From Phoronis australis (lineage: Eukaryota > Phoronida > Phoronidae): a DNA stretch of 64,000 bases. The position numbers and the translations under genes are program-made. The stretch lies in contig NMRA01000099.1 in assembly GCA_002633005.1 (NCBI GenBank), forward strand, positions 4,944 to 68,943, in the 5' to 3' direction. Positions within the stretch are counted from its first letter, which is position 1; each line of letters begins with the position of its first letter. This document shows, piece after piece, positions 25,101 to 32,699 of the stretch. The notes beneath the pieces were generated by a model. It was not told the origin of the DNA. It ran no database searches and saw only the letters and a list, made by a program, of their open reading frames with translations.

Positions 25101-26422
25101 TGGAAAGGTGGTCTGTGTCCTTTTGATGTAAACAAAACAATGGCGGTTAAGCACTTGGCAAATGTTTAGCGGGTAATTCTTTGAGCGCATGCTCGCGTAT
25201 ATACTATTTGGGGGGAGAATTTGAAAACTGTATTGGGACAAAAGAGTTTTTTCGTTTGTGTCTCAAAATAGGAAATATGACGATTTGCTATAGAAAATCT
25301 TGCATATTCAAAGCAAATAATTCACGTTAGCATCCTCAAGTAGTCTATTCAACTCCATCTGTTTAAATGGTATTTTTACAAGTTTTCGCGTTGCATTCCC
25401 CTTTAAGAGATAACGCATTTGAATAGAAGCTGAAGAGAACTGAAAGGTCTGGTAAGCTTGTTTTGCATGTTCTTGTGAAAACGAATGAAAAATTCAGTCA
25501 TAGCAACGAATATTTCGAGACTAATTTATAATCGCCATTGGTCAATCTTGGAACTGCAGAACAGAAGTTAATACACCGCAGCTCTTAATCTTTAGATTCA
25601 CTTAAATATTTTACGCACAGTCTGATCCACCTGCAGGTTCGGAAGTAGGCACAGTTGGCGTTTTCTTTTTTTTTACTATTAAATATTGTCTTTCAGAGAA
25701 AAGCGTCAGATGGTGATCACTAGTGGTGAGTACAAGGGGTTGACTGAGTATGAGGCGTTGACCAAGATGACGTGGGATGTCACGAATGCTAAAGAACTCG
25801 AAACGGCGATGAAGAACGGTCCTTACCATGTACGGTGCACTGCAAACGGTTACCAAAAGCTCTCGGTAGGTTTTGGTTTGGCACCTTCGGTGAAGGCAAT
25901 GTTGCTGAAAGAACGCATTTGCTGAATGATCAACTTTCAAGTAAGATTCACTTAGAATGGGGTGGTTTGTTTAGGCAAAAATAACACATATGAGATCCAG
26001 TACGAACACAGTGTAACTATACACAATTAGAAGTGCTAACCTCCCTTATTTCAAGACTAATTCTTTTTTTCATGAATATGACAAACATTAAGTTATTGAT
26101 GAGTACTACTTTCCTTTGTCCCCGTTGTAATTTTTGATTCGTTGATGTTTCTGAAGAAGAGGCGGAAATGTTCTCATCCGGGCTAATCGCTTCGGTAAAG
26201 ACACAGACAGGTTCACTTCATTGAAAAAAACACTGTACATTTCAGGCTTCAAATCGTCCGCGCGGTACGTACAACAACGGCTTGACAATTAACACAGTCT
26301 TCCCAGAATCTCCAAGACAATGTTCAGGTCAAGAAGTCACGACGCCGGTTAATGGGTCACCTTCCACCTACTTGAATGTGTCTCTTTTGATTTCTTTGTT
26401 AAGTATGTTTTCTGTAGAGTAA
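848..26422 (+). CDS. DBH-like copper monooxygenase (MOXD1-like), copy A, 11 exons
   Basis: Joined exons: 848-1126, 15724-15870, 16285-16443, 17239-17322, 19523-19705, 20220-20322, 22098-22264, 23320-23568, 24359-24498, 25697-25865 and 26246-26422. All introns are GT-AG and the joined frame is open for 618 codons; human MOXD1 is about 613. Order of parts: signal peptide (about 1-20), DOMON domain (about 33-150), Cu2 monooxygenase N-module (YWC at 205-207, HH at 237-238, H310) and C-module (HSH at 391-393, and M466 in DEMC). The tail at 603-615 is hydrophobic and could be a GPI signal or tail anchor. The family hydroxylates substrates at two copper sites using ascorbate and O2, in the secretory pathway or ER. 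All predicted copper ligands are present, so I infer an active enzyme. The substrate is unknown. The start is the first ATG before the signal peptide. A second terminal exon lies at 28422-28598. Confidence 0.9.
1392..2335 (+). pseudogene. Decayed BEL/Pao retrotransposon gag fragment
   Basis: Translation in shifting plus-strand frames gives hallmarks of the BEL/Pao gag (DUF1759-like) region: a KVENFSGGVREYHRFRSDF segment near 1650, a YGDPR...SDTV-type segment near 1840, and a degenerate CWQ...KHW zinc-knuckle-like segment near 2180. Several stops and frameshifts make it non-functional. A pol 3' fragment with the same orientation lies at 11640-12003, so both may belong to one disrupted element. 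The counterpart in copy B intron 1 keeps only the first few tens of bases. Confidence 0.6.
2440..2580. mobile_element. Fragments of short DNA transposons
   Basis: A CTGGGTGCACGCAT end near 2480 resembles the terminal repeat of the element at 40288-40517. A GGGGGGTCATGGC-type sequence followed by GTCCGCCACTG near 2570 resembles a common hAT-like terminus. Neither is complete. Confidence 0.3.
2660..3800. other. Intron 1 sequence, nothing recognised
   Basis: This is AT-rich sequence with no long open frame and no similarity I recognise. It is not present in copy B's intron 1, so it is probably inserted repeat material of unknown kind. Confidence 0.4.
3826..4323 (-). pseudogene. LINE ORF1p-like coding fragment
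   Basis: A 165-codon open frame encodes a typical non-LTR retrotransposon ORF1 protein core. It starts with the NLEQYSRRNNIVIYGV segment that follows the coiled coil, then RSHRLG, RPIICKFVSYNTRAAF and IYINENLT (RRM-like and C-terminal domains). This protein binds the element's RNA. The N-terminal coiled coil and any ORF2 are missing from the flanks, so this is a truncated copy despite its open frame. It lies antisense inside intron 1 of copy A. Confidence 0.7.
4526..6237. mobile_element. TTAA-flanked non-autonomous DNA transposon, copy 1
   Basis: The termini are inverted: AGGAGAATGCCACC on the left and GGTGGC(TT)GCTCCT on the right. The flanks are CTAA on the left and TTAA on the right, consistent with a TTAA target duplication as in piggyBac-type elements. 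The interior is homologous to 43050-44433, which lies in the opposite orientation in copy B. On the minus strand, 4731-5021 is open and contains FTGYQFEQE...EEILERRRE, weakly like the start of P2X7-domain ORFs seen in some animal transposons. Minus-strand 5912-6160 is also open in both copies. I see no transposase. Confidence 0.65.
6242..7870. other. Intron 1 sequence, nothing recognised
   Basis: I see no supported gene or clear repeat structure here. The short open frames at 6866-7066 and 7639-7872 have no recognisable similarity and are likely chance. Confidence 0.4.
7886..7949. repeat. 30-bp near-perfect hairpin
   Basis: Arms 7886-7915 and 7920-7949 are reverse complements apart from about three mismatches, with a CGAA loop. 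It lies directly beside the repeat shared with 36266-36393 and next to the truncated end of the Gypsy integrase. The function is unknown. It could be the terminus of a foldback element. Confidence 0.75.
7952..8093. repeat. Dispersed repeat shared with 36266-36393
   Basis: About 140 bp, beginning CTAGTCTTCTTTAA and ending near TTACTAGT or TACTAGT, is clearly homologous to 36266-36393. Here it abuts the Gypsy integrase exactly where the pol homology stops. It may be an LTR piece or an unrelated transposon. Confidence 0.6.
8098..8760 (-). pseudogene. Gypsy integrase region, C-terminally truncated
   Basis: A HHCC-like zinc-binding segment (HDLHTG ... CGYC) is split by a frameshift near 8575-8620. 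It is followed by the DDE core: VADSHSKW (about 8407), SDNGPQF (about 8283-8300) and NGQAE (about 8184-8198). The three acidic residues are intact. Homology stops after FSYRN near 8098, where unrelated repeat sequence takes over. Confidence 0.8.
8769..10040 (-). pseudogene. Gypsy reverse transcriptase-RNase H region
   Basis: The RT fingers/palm includes the FIDD catalytic motif (9711-9722). It is followed by the RNase H core around SCDACSCGVGA (about 9235-9280) with the FASRTLSSAE segment. An in-frame TAG at 9906-9908 interrupts RT just before motif A (LDLVGAFNQL). A frameshift near 8770-8810 separates the RNase H end from the downstream integrase zinc-binding region. Confidence 0.85.
10004..11467 (-). 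pseudogene. Gypsy gag-protease region
   Basis: It starts at ATG 11465-11467 and is interrupted by an in-frame TAG at 11378-11380. After that, 457 codons are open. The gag capsid-like region is followed by CFCCGGKHNEHTC and the CCHC knuckle CYKCGEVGHIKHMC (about 10732-10773). Next is the retropepsin active site VDSGA (DSG at 10571-10579), then the beginning of RT. The frame leaves the pol frame through a single-base shift near 10040. Confidence 0.85.
11640..12003 (+). pseudogene. BEL/Pao pol 3'-end fragment
   Basis: Translation in shifting frames gives the C-terminal pol region of BEL/Pao elements (DUF5641-like): FIQQIMTSF..., PILDPRKKW...RNIRENEVAVI, then VFPGHDSRVRNIEVRT near 11870. It lies in the same orientation as the gag fragment at 1392-2335. 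It is degenerate and non-functional. Its position suggests an old BEL element broken up by later insertions. Confidence 0.55.
12408..12955 (+). repeat. Left arm of a large inverted repeat
   Basis: It is the reverse complement of 13125-13665 with moderate divergence and a roughly 35-bp indel. The outer part of this arm is open and encodes a segment including SVTLPDVEVCERVITSS and FVNCQAQSFVWYE. The same reading is found in the other arm, which suggests that it was once coding sequence of a transposon I do not recognise. Confidence 0.7.
13125..13665 (-). repeat. Right arm of the large inverted repeat
   Basis: It pairs with 12408-12955 across a spacer of about 165 bp. The minus-strand open frame 13425-13661 matches the left-arm peptide (SVTFPDVRGAERAITSG, FVNCPAQSFVPYDN). 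The substitutions keep the frame, but I recognise no protein family. Confidence 0.7.
13666..15723. other. 3' part of intron 1, copy A
   Basis: From about 14700 to the acceptor at 15723 this aligns with copy B sequence at 44750-45165 and 49345-50090. It is therefore ancestral intron. In copy B it is interrupted by the CR1-like LINE. 13666-14700 shows nothing recognisable. Confidence 0.6.
15724..15870 (+). CDS. Copy A exon 2: rest of DOMON domain
   Basis: 49 codons (residues 94-142), phase 0/0, acceptor ...gatag, donor gtacgt. It includes SSDDYELLHSAQNQSRTTLR and the RKLDTCD segment typical of MOXD proteins. Confidence 0.92.
16285..16443 (+). CDS. Copy A exon 3: DOMON end and linker
   Basis: 53 codons (residues 143-195), acceptor ...tatcag, donor gtgagt, phase 0. 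It encodes RLIFAYGSSDTVSYHNSNRG and ends at WDFDVSN. Confidence 0.92.
16444..17238. other. Intron 3, copy A
   Basis: This aligns with copy B intron 3 (50800-51696). I see no gene. The short frames inside are not conserved between the copies. Confidence 0.6.
17239..17322 (+). CDS. Copy A exon 4: start of Cu2 monooxygenase N-module
   Basis: 28 codons (residues 196-223). It contains YWCKGFNVP and AKKHHVLK, with donor gtcagt. The encoded protein is identical to copy B exon 4. Confidence 0.92.
17323..19522. other. Intron 4, copy A
   Basis: The left part (to about 18060) and the last 150 bp align with copy B intron 4. The middle, about 18060-19370, is absent from copy B and shows no recognisable coding. 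It is either an insertion in A or a deletion in B. Confidence 0.5.
19523..19705 (+). CDS. Copy A exon 5: first copper site (HH pair)
   Basis: 61 codons (residues 224-284). It contains the NEALAHHIIIYAC copper-site pair and ends at LFAWAIGGE. The donor is gtgaag, weak but shared by copy B. Confidence 0.92.
20220..20322 (+). CDS. Copy A exon 6: third ligand of first copper site
   Basis: 103 nt, ending in phase 1. It encodes FYYPPNVGLPFG and LLLEIHYDNP, where the His is the third copper ligand. Acceptor ...ttccag, donor gtaagt. Confidence 0.92.
20323..22097. other. Intron 6, copy A, with CA microsatellite
   Basis: This aligns over much of its length with copy B intron 6. A CA-rich dinucleotide tract lies at about 20871-20909. 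No gene is supported. Confidence 0.6.
20871..20909. repeat. (CA)n microsatellite
   Basis: This is an interrupted CA/CG dinucleotide tract. Copy B has only a short CACACAT remnant at the matching place (near 53690), so the expansion is specific to copy A. Confidence 0.9.
22098..22264 (+). CDS. Copy A exon 7: junction of the two Cu modules
   Basis: 167 nt that complete the split codon from exon 6. It encodes DSSGLRLTLSPTLRQYDAG and SYGYCVGDCTKE. The donor gtgcgc is weak (copy B has gtacgc). The acceptor is ...ttttag. Confidence 0.9.
22882..23058. mobile_element. Foldback element enclosing a tRNA 3'-half-like core
   Basis: The outer ~70 bp on each side are inverted copies (AGTCCGGTCAGCACGCCACC against its complement at the right end). 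The centre, read on the minus strand, contains GGGTTCGAGACCC at about 22960-22973. This is a B-box/T-loop-like sequence resembling the 3' half of a tRNA. It lies in intron 7 of copy A and is absent from copy B. It may be a SINE-derived MITE. No complete tRNA fold is present. Confidence 0.65.
23320..23568 (+). CDS. Copy A exon 8: second copper site (HxH)
   Basis: 83 codons (residues 375-457). It contains LHSHLLGRKMRLRHIRNG with the two His ligands, then VVLPGDEFQMECE. Acceptor ...ttgcag, donor gtgagt. Confidence 0.93.
24359..24498 (+). CDS. Copy A exon 9: Met copper ligand
   Basis: 140 nt ending in phase 2. It encodes GGLATTDEMCLSFVLYYPRV, where the Met of DEMC is the expected ligand of the second copper site, and NLTKC, a glycosylation sequon. 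Donor gtgagt. Confidence 0.92.
24499..25696. other. Intron 9, copy A
   Basis: This aligns along most of its length with copy B intron 9 (60523-61700). The open frames inside it are not conserved as protein and I reject them as genes. Confidence 0.6.
25697..25865 (+). CDS. Copy A exon 10
   Basis: 169 nt. It completes the split Glu codon, then encodes EKRQMVITSGEYKGLTEYEA and KMTWD, and ends at KLS before the donor gtaggt. If that donor is not used the frame stays open for 19 codons and stops at 25925, which would give a shorter tail. Confidence 0.88.
26246..26422 (+). CDS. Copy A exon 11: C-terminal tail
   Basis: 58 codons plus TAA. It begins ASNRPRGTYNNGLTINTVFP, has one Cys, and ends in the hydrophobic LNVSLLISLLSMF stretch. 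This fits the MOXD1 family, whose C-terminus is a hydrophobic anchor. Acceptor ...ttcag. An identical second copy follows at 28422-28598. Confidence 0.85.
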   Translation, partial: ASNRPRGTYNNGLTINTVFPESPRQCSGQEVTTPVNGSPSTYLNVSLLISLLSMFSVE

Positions 26423-27480
26423 CTGTCATTTCGAACGCAGGACCGTATTGTGAGAACTACCTCAAAAATGTAATCTGAATGAACTGGGCTCGCGATGGGA
26501 AACCACACTCTGAAACACTTAAGTGATTGGCCTTAAATTAAGTGTGAGTTCAGACTTAAAATGGAGCGATACACATTATTAAAAACCTGTTTTGCTTTGC
26601 ATTTTCGGACGTTTCTGCCTGTTCAAAAAATTCTTGAAAAATCTCCAAGTGCTCTTGCACCACTTAGGCTACCTCCTAGATTTTCCCTGAATTGACCCCT
26701 GTTTTTATATTAAGCTCCTTACAACGCAAACAATACCTTGCTAGTTATACCGTGTGTAATGGGTCACCTCAATACATTTATCCTGCAAAATAGTTTTGTA
26801 TATAAGGTAACTAAACGAACTTGCAGTTGAAGGCTTCAAGTGATGTTCAAAATATTTTTCTCAGAATAATAAATTTGAGAAACTTAAAGTTTATTTGAAA
26901 CTCAATATGATAATGATGTTTATTCACGAAATTATTGCATATTAAAGATTACAATTTACATGAAGACCGTGTCTACCAGCTTTGCTACACTAGGCGTCTC
27001 TTTCTTCAACACCGCCAAACCTTTCAATCTGGGCACGGTATGACAGTTCCATTGCTTTGACCTGATTTATCAAATATGACCAAAGCTGGGGTGTCGACAT
27101 GTGCCCACGATGTATTTTTAAGGGTTAAGGTAAGGTGCAATAAAGCTACTTAATCGGAAAGTGTTGCTGCACTGAGTAGTAGAGTGTTGACATGCACCCA
27201 TAGTGCATCAAAAACAGTGTGCTTCTAGTGGTGCTTACCACCTTCATAATGCACAATAATGTACAATTTGACTTCCGATGGTAAGTACTGCAGTGGTATT
27301 AAAAACTGCTGGTGAAGTCTCATTTAAATACATTTTTCACGGTATTCAAGAAAGAGATAAATAGCTTATCCATTATGAAATGTAGTGGACGTTCTAACGA
27401 ATTTACATCTTTTGTTTTGCTCCATCGGTCTGGGACCAAAATGGCAACTAGGAGGTGCCAATGGAATTCACTAGAATACC

Positions 27481-28010
27481 TATTGGTGCGGCGCATTGAC
27501 ATCACATTCATACCTCTGTGTCAAGTTTTATTGAAATCCGTTGATCTGCTGACAATATGTCATCGGGAAACGCTTTTCTCCACAATGGTCACTCGGAGGC
27601 GCTGCAGTGATCGAATGCGCTCAAAAATCGAATGGTTAAGGCGCCGACATTGACTTCATGTATCTTTGTGTCAATTTTCATAGTAGTGTATCAGTTTTCT
27701 AGATATCAACCGGAGACGCTCTTCCTCCACAGAACACAGGTAAAGTCCCATGTCCAAAACAAAATGACCAAGAGGAGGTGCTGTGGTTGTAGAATTCAGC
27801 CGAATATTTTTGTTACCGGGGCATTAACATGACATACCTCTGTGTCAAGTTTCATCGAAATCCATTTACTTTTTCCCGAGTTATCATTTGGAAACGCTCT
27901 TCCCAAAATGATCACTGTGAGGCGCTTCGAATGGTACCGGCACTGGCATTGGCACCACGTATCTCTGGTGTCAAGGTCCAATGAGATCCATCAATCTGTT
28001 CTCCGCATAC
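27481..28010. repeat. Degenerate ~125-175 bp internal tandem repeat
   Basis: Four units are each marked by a CTCTGTGTCAAGTTT-like phrase followed by a GAAATCC phrase, at about 27513, 27660, 27836 and 27961. Each unit also carries a GGAAACGCT and GGCGC phrase. The block recurs at about 29660-30180 through the tandem duplication. A related fragment lies at 37040-37100. Confidence 0.7.
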
Positions 28011-28256
28011 TGTGTGGAAACCTTATGTATGTGGGCTCATAAAAACAAGATTATTCAAATCTCAATTGCATAAAGGACTGGGCGAGCGAACACTACAGGG
28101 CAGAGAGCTGACTCCACATGTGACATTTCTTACTCTTTTCGCAACAATCATTTTTGCAAATGAAATAGTTTATTTGCTACCACCAAGCAATCGTAATAAA
28201 TGGGCCAGAAGAGCTACGCTGTGTTAATCAGTAAAGTACACATTTTCTGAAAGAAN

Positions 28257-30427
28257 ACAAACATTAAGTTATAAATGAGTACTACTTTCCTTTGTCCCCG
28301 TTGTAATTTTTGATTCGTTGATGTTTCTGAAGAAGAGGCGGAAATGTTCTCATCCGGGCTAATCGCTTCGGTAAAGACACAGACAGGTTCACTTCATTGA
28401 AAAAAACACTGTACATTTCAGGCTTCAAATCGTCCGCGCGGTACGTACAACAACGGCTTGACAATTAACACAGTCTTCCCAGAATCTCCAAGACAATGTT
28501 CAGGTCAAGAAGTCACGACGCCGGTTAATGGGTCACCTTCCACCTACTTGAATGTGTCTCTTTTGATTTCTTTGTTAAGTATGTTTTCTGTAGAGTAACT
28601 GTCATTTCGAACGCAGGACCGTATTGTGAGAACTACCTCAAAAATGTAATCTGAATGAACTGGGCTCGCGATGGGAAACCACACTCTGAAACACTTAAGT
28701 GATTGGCCTTAAATTAAGTGTGAGTTCAGACTTAAAATGGAGCGATACACATTATTAAAAACCTGTTTTGCTTTGCATTTTCGGACGTTTCTGCCTGTTC
28801 AAAAAATTCTTGAAAAATCTCCAAGTGCTCTTGCACCACTTAGGCTACCTCCTAGATTTTCCCTGAATTGACCCCTGTTTTTATATTAAGCTCCTTACAA
28901 CGCAAACAATACCTTGCTAGTTATACCGTGTGTAATGGGTCACCTCAATACATTTATCCTGCAAAATAGTTTTGTATATAAGGTAACTAAACGAACTTGC
29001 AGTTGAAGGCTTCAAGTGATGTTCAAAATATTTTTCTCAGAATAATAAATTTGAGAAACTTAAAGTTTATTTGAAACTCAATATGATAATGATGTTTATT
29101 CACGAAATTATTGCATATTAAAGATTACAATTTACATGAAGACCGTGTCTACCAGCTTTGCTACACTAGGCGTCTCTTTCTTCAACACCGCCAAACCTTT
29201 CAATCTGGGCACGGTATGACAATTCCATTGCTTTGACCTGATTTATCAAACATGACCAAAGCTGGGGTGTCGACATGTGCCCACGATGTATTTTTAAGGG
29301 TTAAGGTAAGGTGCAATAAAGCTACTTAATCGGAAAGTGTTGCTGCAGTAGCAGAGCGTTGACATCCACCCACAGTGCATCGAAAACAGTGTGCTTCTAG
29401 TGGTGCTTACCACCTTCATAATGCACAATAATGTACAATTTGACTTCCGATGGTAAGTACTGCAGTGGCATTAAAAACTGCTGGTGAAGTCTCATTTAAA
29501 TGCATTTTTCACGGTATTCAAGAAAGAGATAAATAGCTTATCCATTATGAAATGTAGTGGACGTTCTAACGAATTCACATCTTTTGTTTTGCTCCATCGG
29601 TCTGGGACCAAAATGGCAACTAGGAGGTACTGTGGTAATGGAATTCACTAGAATACCTATTGGTGGGCGCATTGACATCACATACCTCTGTGTCAAGTTT
29701 TATTGAAATCCACTGATCTGCTCACAATATGTCATCGGGAAACGCTTTTCTCCACAATGGCCACTCGGAGGCGCTGCAGTGATCGAATGCGCTCAAAAAT
29801 CGAATGGTTAAGGCGCCGACATTGACTTCCTGTATCTTTGTGTCAATTTTCATAGTAGTGTATCAGTTTTCTAGATATCTATCGGAGACGCTCTTCCTCC
29901 ATATAACACTGGTAAAGTCCCATGTCGAAAACAAAATGACCAAGAGGAGGTGCTGTGGTTGTAGAATTCAGCCGAATATTTTTGTTACCGGCGCATTAAC
30001 ATCACATACCTCTGTGTCAAGTTTCATCGAAATCCATTTACTTGTTCCCGAGTTATCATTTGGAAACGCTCTTCCCAAAATGATCACTGTGAGGCGCTTC
30101 GAATGGTACCGGCACTGGCATTGACACCACTTATCTCTCGTGTCAAGGTTCAACGAGATCCATCAATCTGTTCTCTACATACCGTGTGGAAACCTTATGT
30201 ATGTGGGCTCATAATAACAAGATTATTCAAATCTCAATTGCATAAAGAACTGGGCGAGCGAACACAACAGGGCAGAGAGCTGACTCCACATGTGACATTT
30301 CCTACTCTTTTCGCAACAATCATTTTTGCAAATGAAATAGTTTATTTGCTATCACCAAGCAATCGTAATAAATGGGCCAGAAGAGCTACGCTGTGTTAAT
30401 CAGTAAAGTACACATTTTCTGAAAGAA
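28257..30427. repeat. 2.18-kb direct tandem duplication, unit 2
   Basis: This is the second unit. The exon 11 region is identical to unit 1. Differences cluster in the distal half, for example around 29221-29370 and 29870-29930. The level of difference and the N at the joint fit two alleles placed end to end by the assembler, although a true recent duplication is possible. Confidence 0.95.
28422..28598 (+). pseudogene. Second copy of copy A exon 11
   Basis: All 177 nt, with acceptor and TAA stop, are identical to 26246-26422. It is usable in principle as an alternative terminal exon giving the same protein end. If the tandem duplication is an assembly artefact, this exon does not exist separately. 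Confidence 0.8.
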
Positions 30428-30780
30428 GAAAGATCAGAAATTATAGAAATTACACTTCATACTTACTTGTCAATATTATTGTAACCTGGCCACACTTTTC
30501 AAGTAAACATTTCTTTATTAAAGATTCATTCATACTACTAATTCCCTTTAGTTAAGATTAATGAAACCTTCTTTAAATAAAAAGTTGCCGATATCTCTCA
30601 AAAACGCTGTTAGATATTTTTGTTTAATCATTGGTTTGGGTGCCAAATCAATTCGTGAAACGCCAGGCATTTCTGTAAAAAAATAAAGCGGTCGTATTCG
30701 TCTATGGCACAGTACAATAAAACTAGGATTTTAAAAATCGGAACTGGCAAGTAAATACATACATATCAGAACCTTACATG
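30428..30780. other. Intergenic, nothing recognised
   Basis: AT-rich sequence just outside the tandem duplication, with no open frame or repeat that I recognise. Confidence 0.4.
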
Positions 30781-30799
30781 GATGTCAACCAACTAGTTA

Positions 30800-31055
30800 G
30801 GTGTTCACGTAACAACCCTCGACACCTTGTGGTCGAATTGTAAAACTATTTCTAGAAATAGTTGGTTAGTTGGCTGCCCCACCAGGTGGTCAAATATTAA
30901 AGTTATCCAAAGGGATATATAGCTGGTTAGTTGGTTGACATCCAACATCCAATAGCTACCCCACCTGGAGGTCATATATTAAAGATATCCAAAGGGACAG
31001 ATGGCCGGTTAGTTGGTTGACATCCAAATCCAATAGCTGCCCCACCTGGTTGTGA
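30800..31055 (-). repeat. ~80-bp tandem repeats with CTCF-like core, reverse orientation
   Basis: About three units are spaced near 80 bp. Each has a CCCCACCTGG or CCACCAGGTGG core (about 30878, 30958 and 31040), followed by GGTCA(A/T)ATATT and by GTTAGTTGGTTGACATCCAA. They are the reverse complement of the units at 33925-34095 and 36700-37025. The core resembles the animal CTCF consensus; binding is not shown. Confidence 0.75.
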
Positions 31056-31196
31056 AACGGCAAGACCGTGCAAAAGGAGATAGCAAATGGGATGGAGTTT
31101 GGATGATGTCTCGGCCACAACAGGGGATAATTAGTTTTATTGTATGTGAACCAACTACTAATGTCTGCTGCATCTAAATAGTCACTTGCACGCAGT

Positions 31197-31350
31197 ATGC
31201 CCGTTATTTAGTTCATGGGGCCCAAGCACTACTGTCCATTGCAGCGAATATAGTCATATACACAGATTATGCCCGTTATTTAGTAGATTGGGTGATAGTA
31301 CTCAAACTTTCTCTCAGTAACAAATTACAAGAAAATGCCCGTTATTTAGT
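31197..31350 (+). repeat. Three copies of a 16-bp ATGCCCGTTATTTAGT repeat
   Basis: Exact copies start at 31197, 31269 and 31335. The last two are extended by AGAT. The spacing of 72 and 66 bp suggests a short, mostly diverged tandem repeat whose core is conserved. Confidence 0.85.
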
Positions 31351-31850
31351 AGATGACGTAGGATCCGAGTTCAGACAACTGACAGTCTGATCAAATCAAG
31401 CAGAAAATGTAAAATTCAAGTCTGTGAATCGCAGAATGTTAAATTGTTGTGCACATATAAATACAGGGTATGTAGGTGTAAACGTCAACAGTTACTGCAC
31501 CTACCATGAGTGGCATTAGAAAATTTAAGAATCAAATTGTCTCAATATCTTGACATGTTTTTCCTAAGTCACGTCGTACGCATTAACAAACGCTTCAAGT
31601 TCACAATCACCATAACAAAATGTATGTACAATTCAACTGCAAACACAAGTGGCGCCTCAAAATTCAATAATCAAATGCTCTGTTTATCTTGACATGTTTT
31701 TCTGAAGCCATTTTTTGTGCAATAATATATATGCACCAACTTTATAACAACAAATTTCATTTCACTGCAGTCTCCATCCAGTATTATAAAAGATTTGTAT
31801 TTGTTGTTTATTTGTCTAAGAATTTACTTTAATCTTTTGTCACTGCTGTT
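31351..31850. other. Intergenic, nothing recognised
   Basis: AT-rich sequence. The 60-codon frame at 31510 has no recognisable similarity. Confidence 0.4.
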
Positions 31851-31851
31851 T

Positions 31852-32082
31852 CCTTGGTATCAGTGTGATCACTTAATATTCTATTATGAGTGTTCACAGA
31901 CCAGATTAATCCTTTGTTGGCCCACCTATTGTGTGGGAGCCATATTATTACAGGCTCATTAACATTCTGTTCACAAACATTGTGGCACTTAGATAGCTCA
32001 AACTATCACTGGATGATGTCTATGGACACAAACAGACCTATAGTCATGAAATAATATTGACAGTGAATGAACACTACTGTAA
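31852..32082. repeat. Duplicated segment, unit 1
   Basis: It begins CCTTGGTATCAGTGTGATCA and is repeated with small indels at 32438-32692. A 354-bp sequence ending in an N lies between the two. Confidence 0.9.
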
Positions 32083-32437
32083 GTGCCGACGCACTCTTGT
32101 GTTTGTAGTCTGACTATATTCGCCATCTGTTGGTGGTTTATGTGTTTGCTCTCCAGCTTCTACCGCGTATATTTTTCCACGTGACTAATTCTTCAATAGA
32201 ATTTTGCATATGTATAACTGCTCGGCACACCATAGTTTATAGCTGTAACGCGCGCCAGCTTAGCTCATTCGTGCTTCAACGTTCTTACATGTATCTTGAG
32301 TTTCAGTTTAGTCGTGATCTATGCCGCAAATTGGTGTAAGTATTTTGTACTTAGTTTTGTTACAGTACATAGTCAGTACTTCAACGTAATTGTAACGCGT
32401 ACTCTGTAACTTTAATTAGCGTTGCCTCTAGTAGTTN
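32083..32437. mobile_element. Possible truncated LTR or other insertion ending at an N
   Basis: This 354-bp segment follows GAACACTAC and starts TGTAAGTGCC. It is missing from the second copy of the flanking duplication, so it looks like an insertion present in only one allele. It ends at the N at 32437. I see no coding sequence. A solo or partial LTR is a guess from its start with TG and its position. Confidence 0.4.
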
Positions 32438-32692
32438 CTTGGTATCAGTGTGATCACTTATTCTATTATGAGTGTTCACAGACCAGATTAATCCTTTGTT
32501 GGCCCACCTACAGCTCATTGGCCCACCCAACCTAGACTATTGTGTGGGAGCCATATTATTACAAGCTCATTAACATTCTGTTCACAAACATTGTGGCACT
32601 TAAATAGCTCAAACTATCACTGGATGATTGTATGTCCATGGACACAAACAGACCTATAGTCATGAAATAATTGACAGTGAATGAACACTACA
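32438..32692. repeat. Duplicated segment, unit 2
   Basis: It repeats 31852-32082 and has about 35 bp extra after TTGGCCCACCTA. It begins immediately after the N at 32437. Confidence 0.9.
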
Positions 32693-32699
32693 GTTGTGC

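Larger units (their letters stand above)
26081..28255. repeat. 2.18-kb direct tandem duplication, unit 1
   Basis: It is repeated at 28257-30427 with an offset of 2176 bp and a few percent or less difference, including small indels. It contains exon 11 of copy A, its 3' flank and a degenerate internal repeat. A single N at 28256 separates the two units. Confidence 0.95.

Noticed and set aside
25611-25940. 109-codon minus-strand frame opposite exon 10 (and its twin at 61684-61944)
   Set aside because: It is conserved only because exon 10 on the other strand is conserved. It is the antisense of a well-supported exon.
28282-28464. 60-codon minus-strand frame repeated at 26106-26288
   Set aside because: It is antisense to exon 11 and its flank, and duplicated with it. 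There are no protein features.
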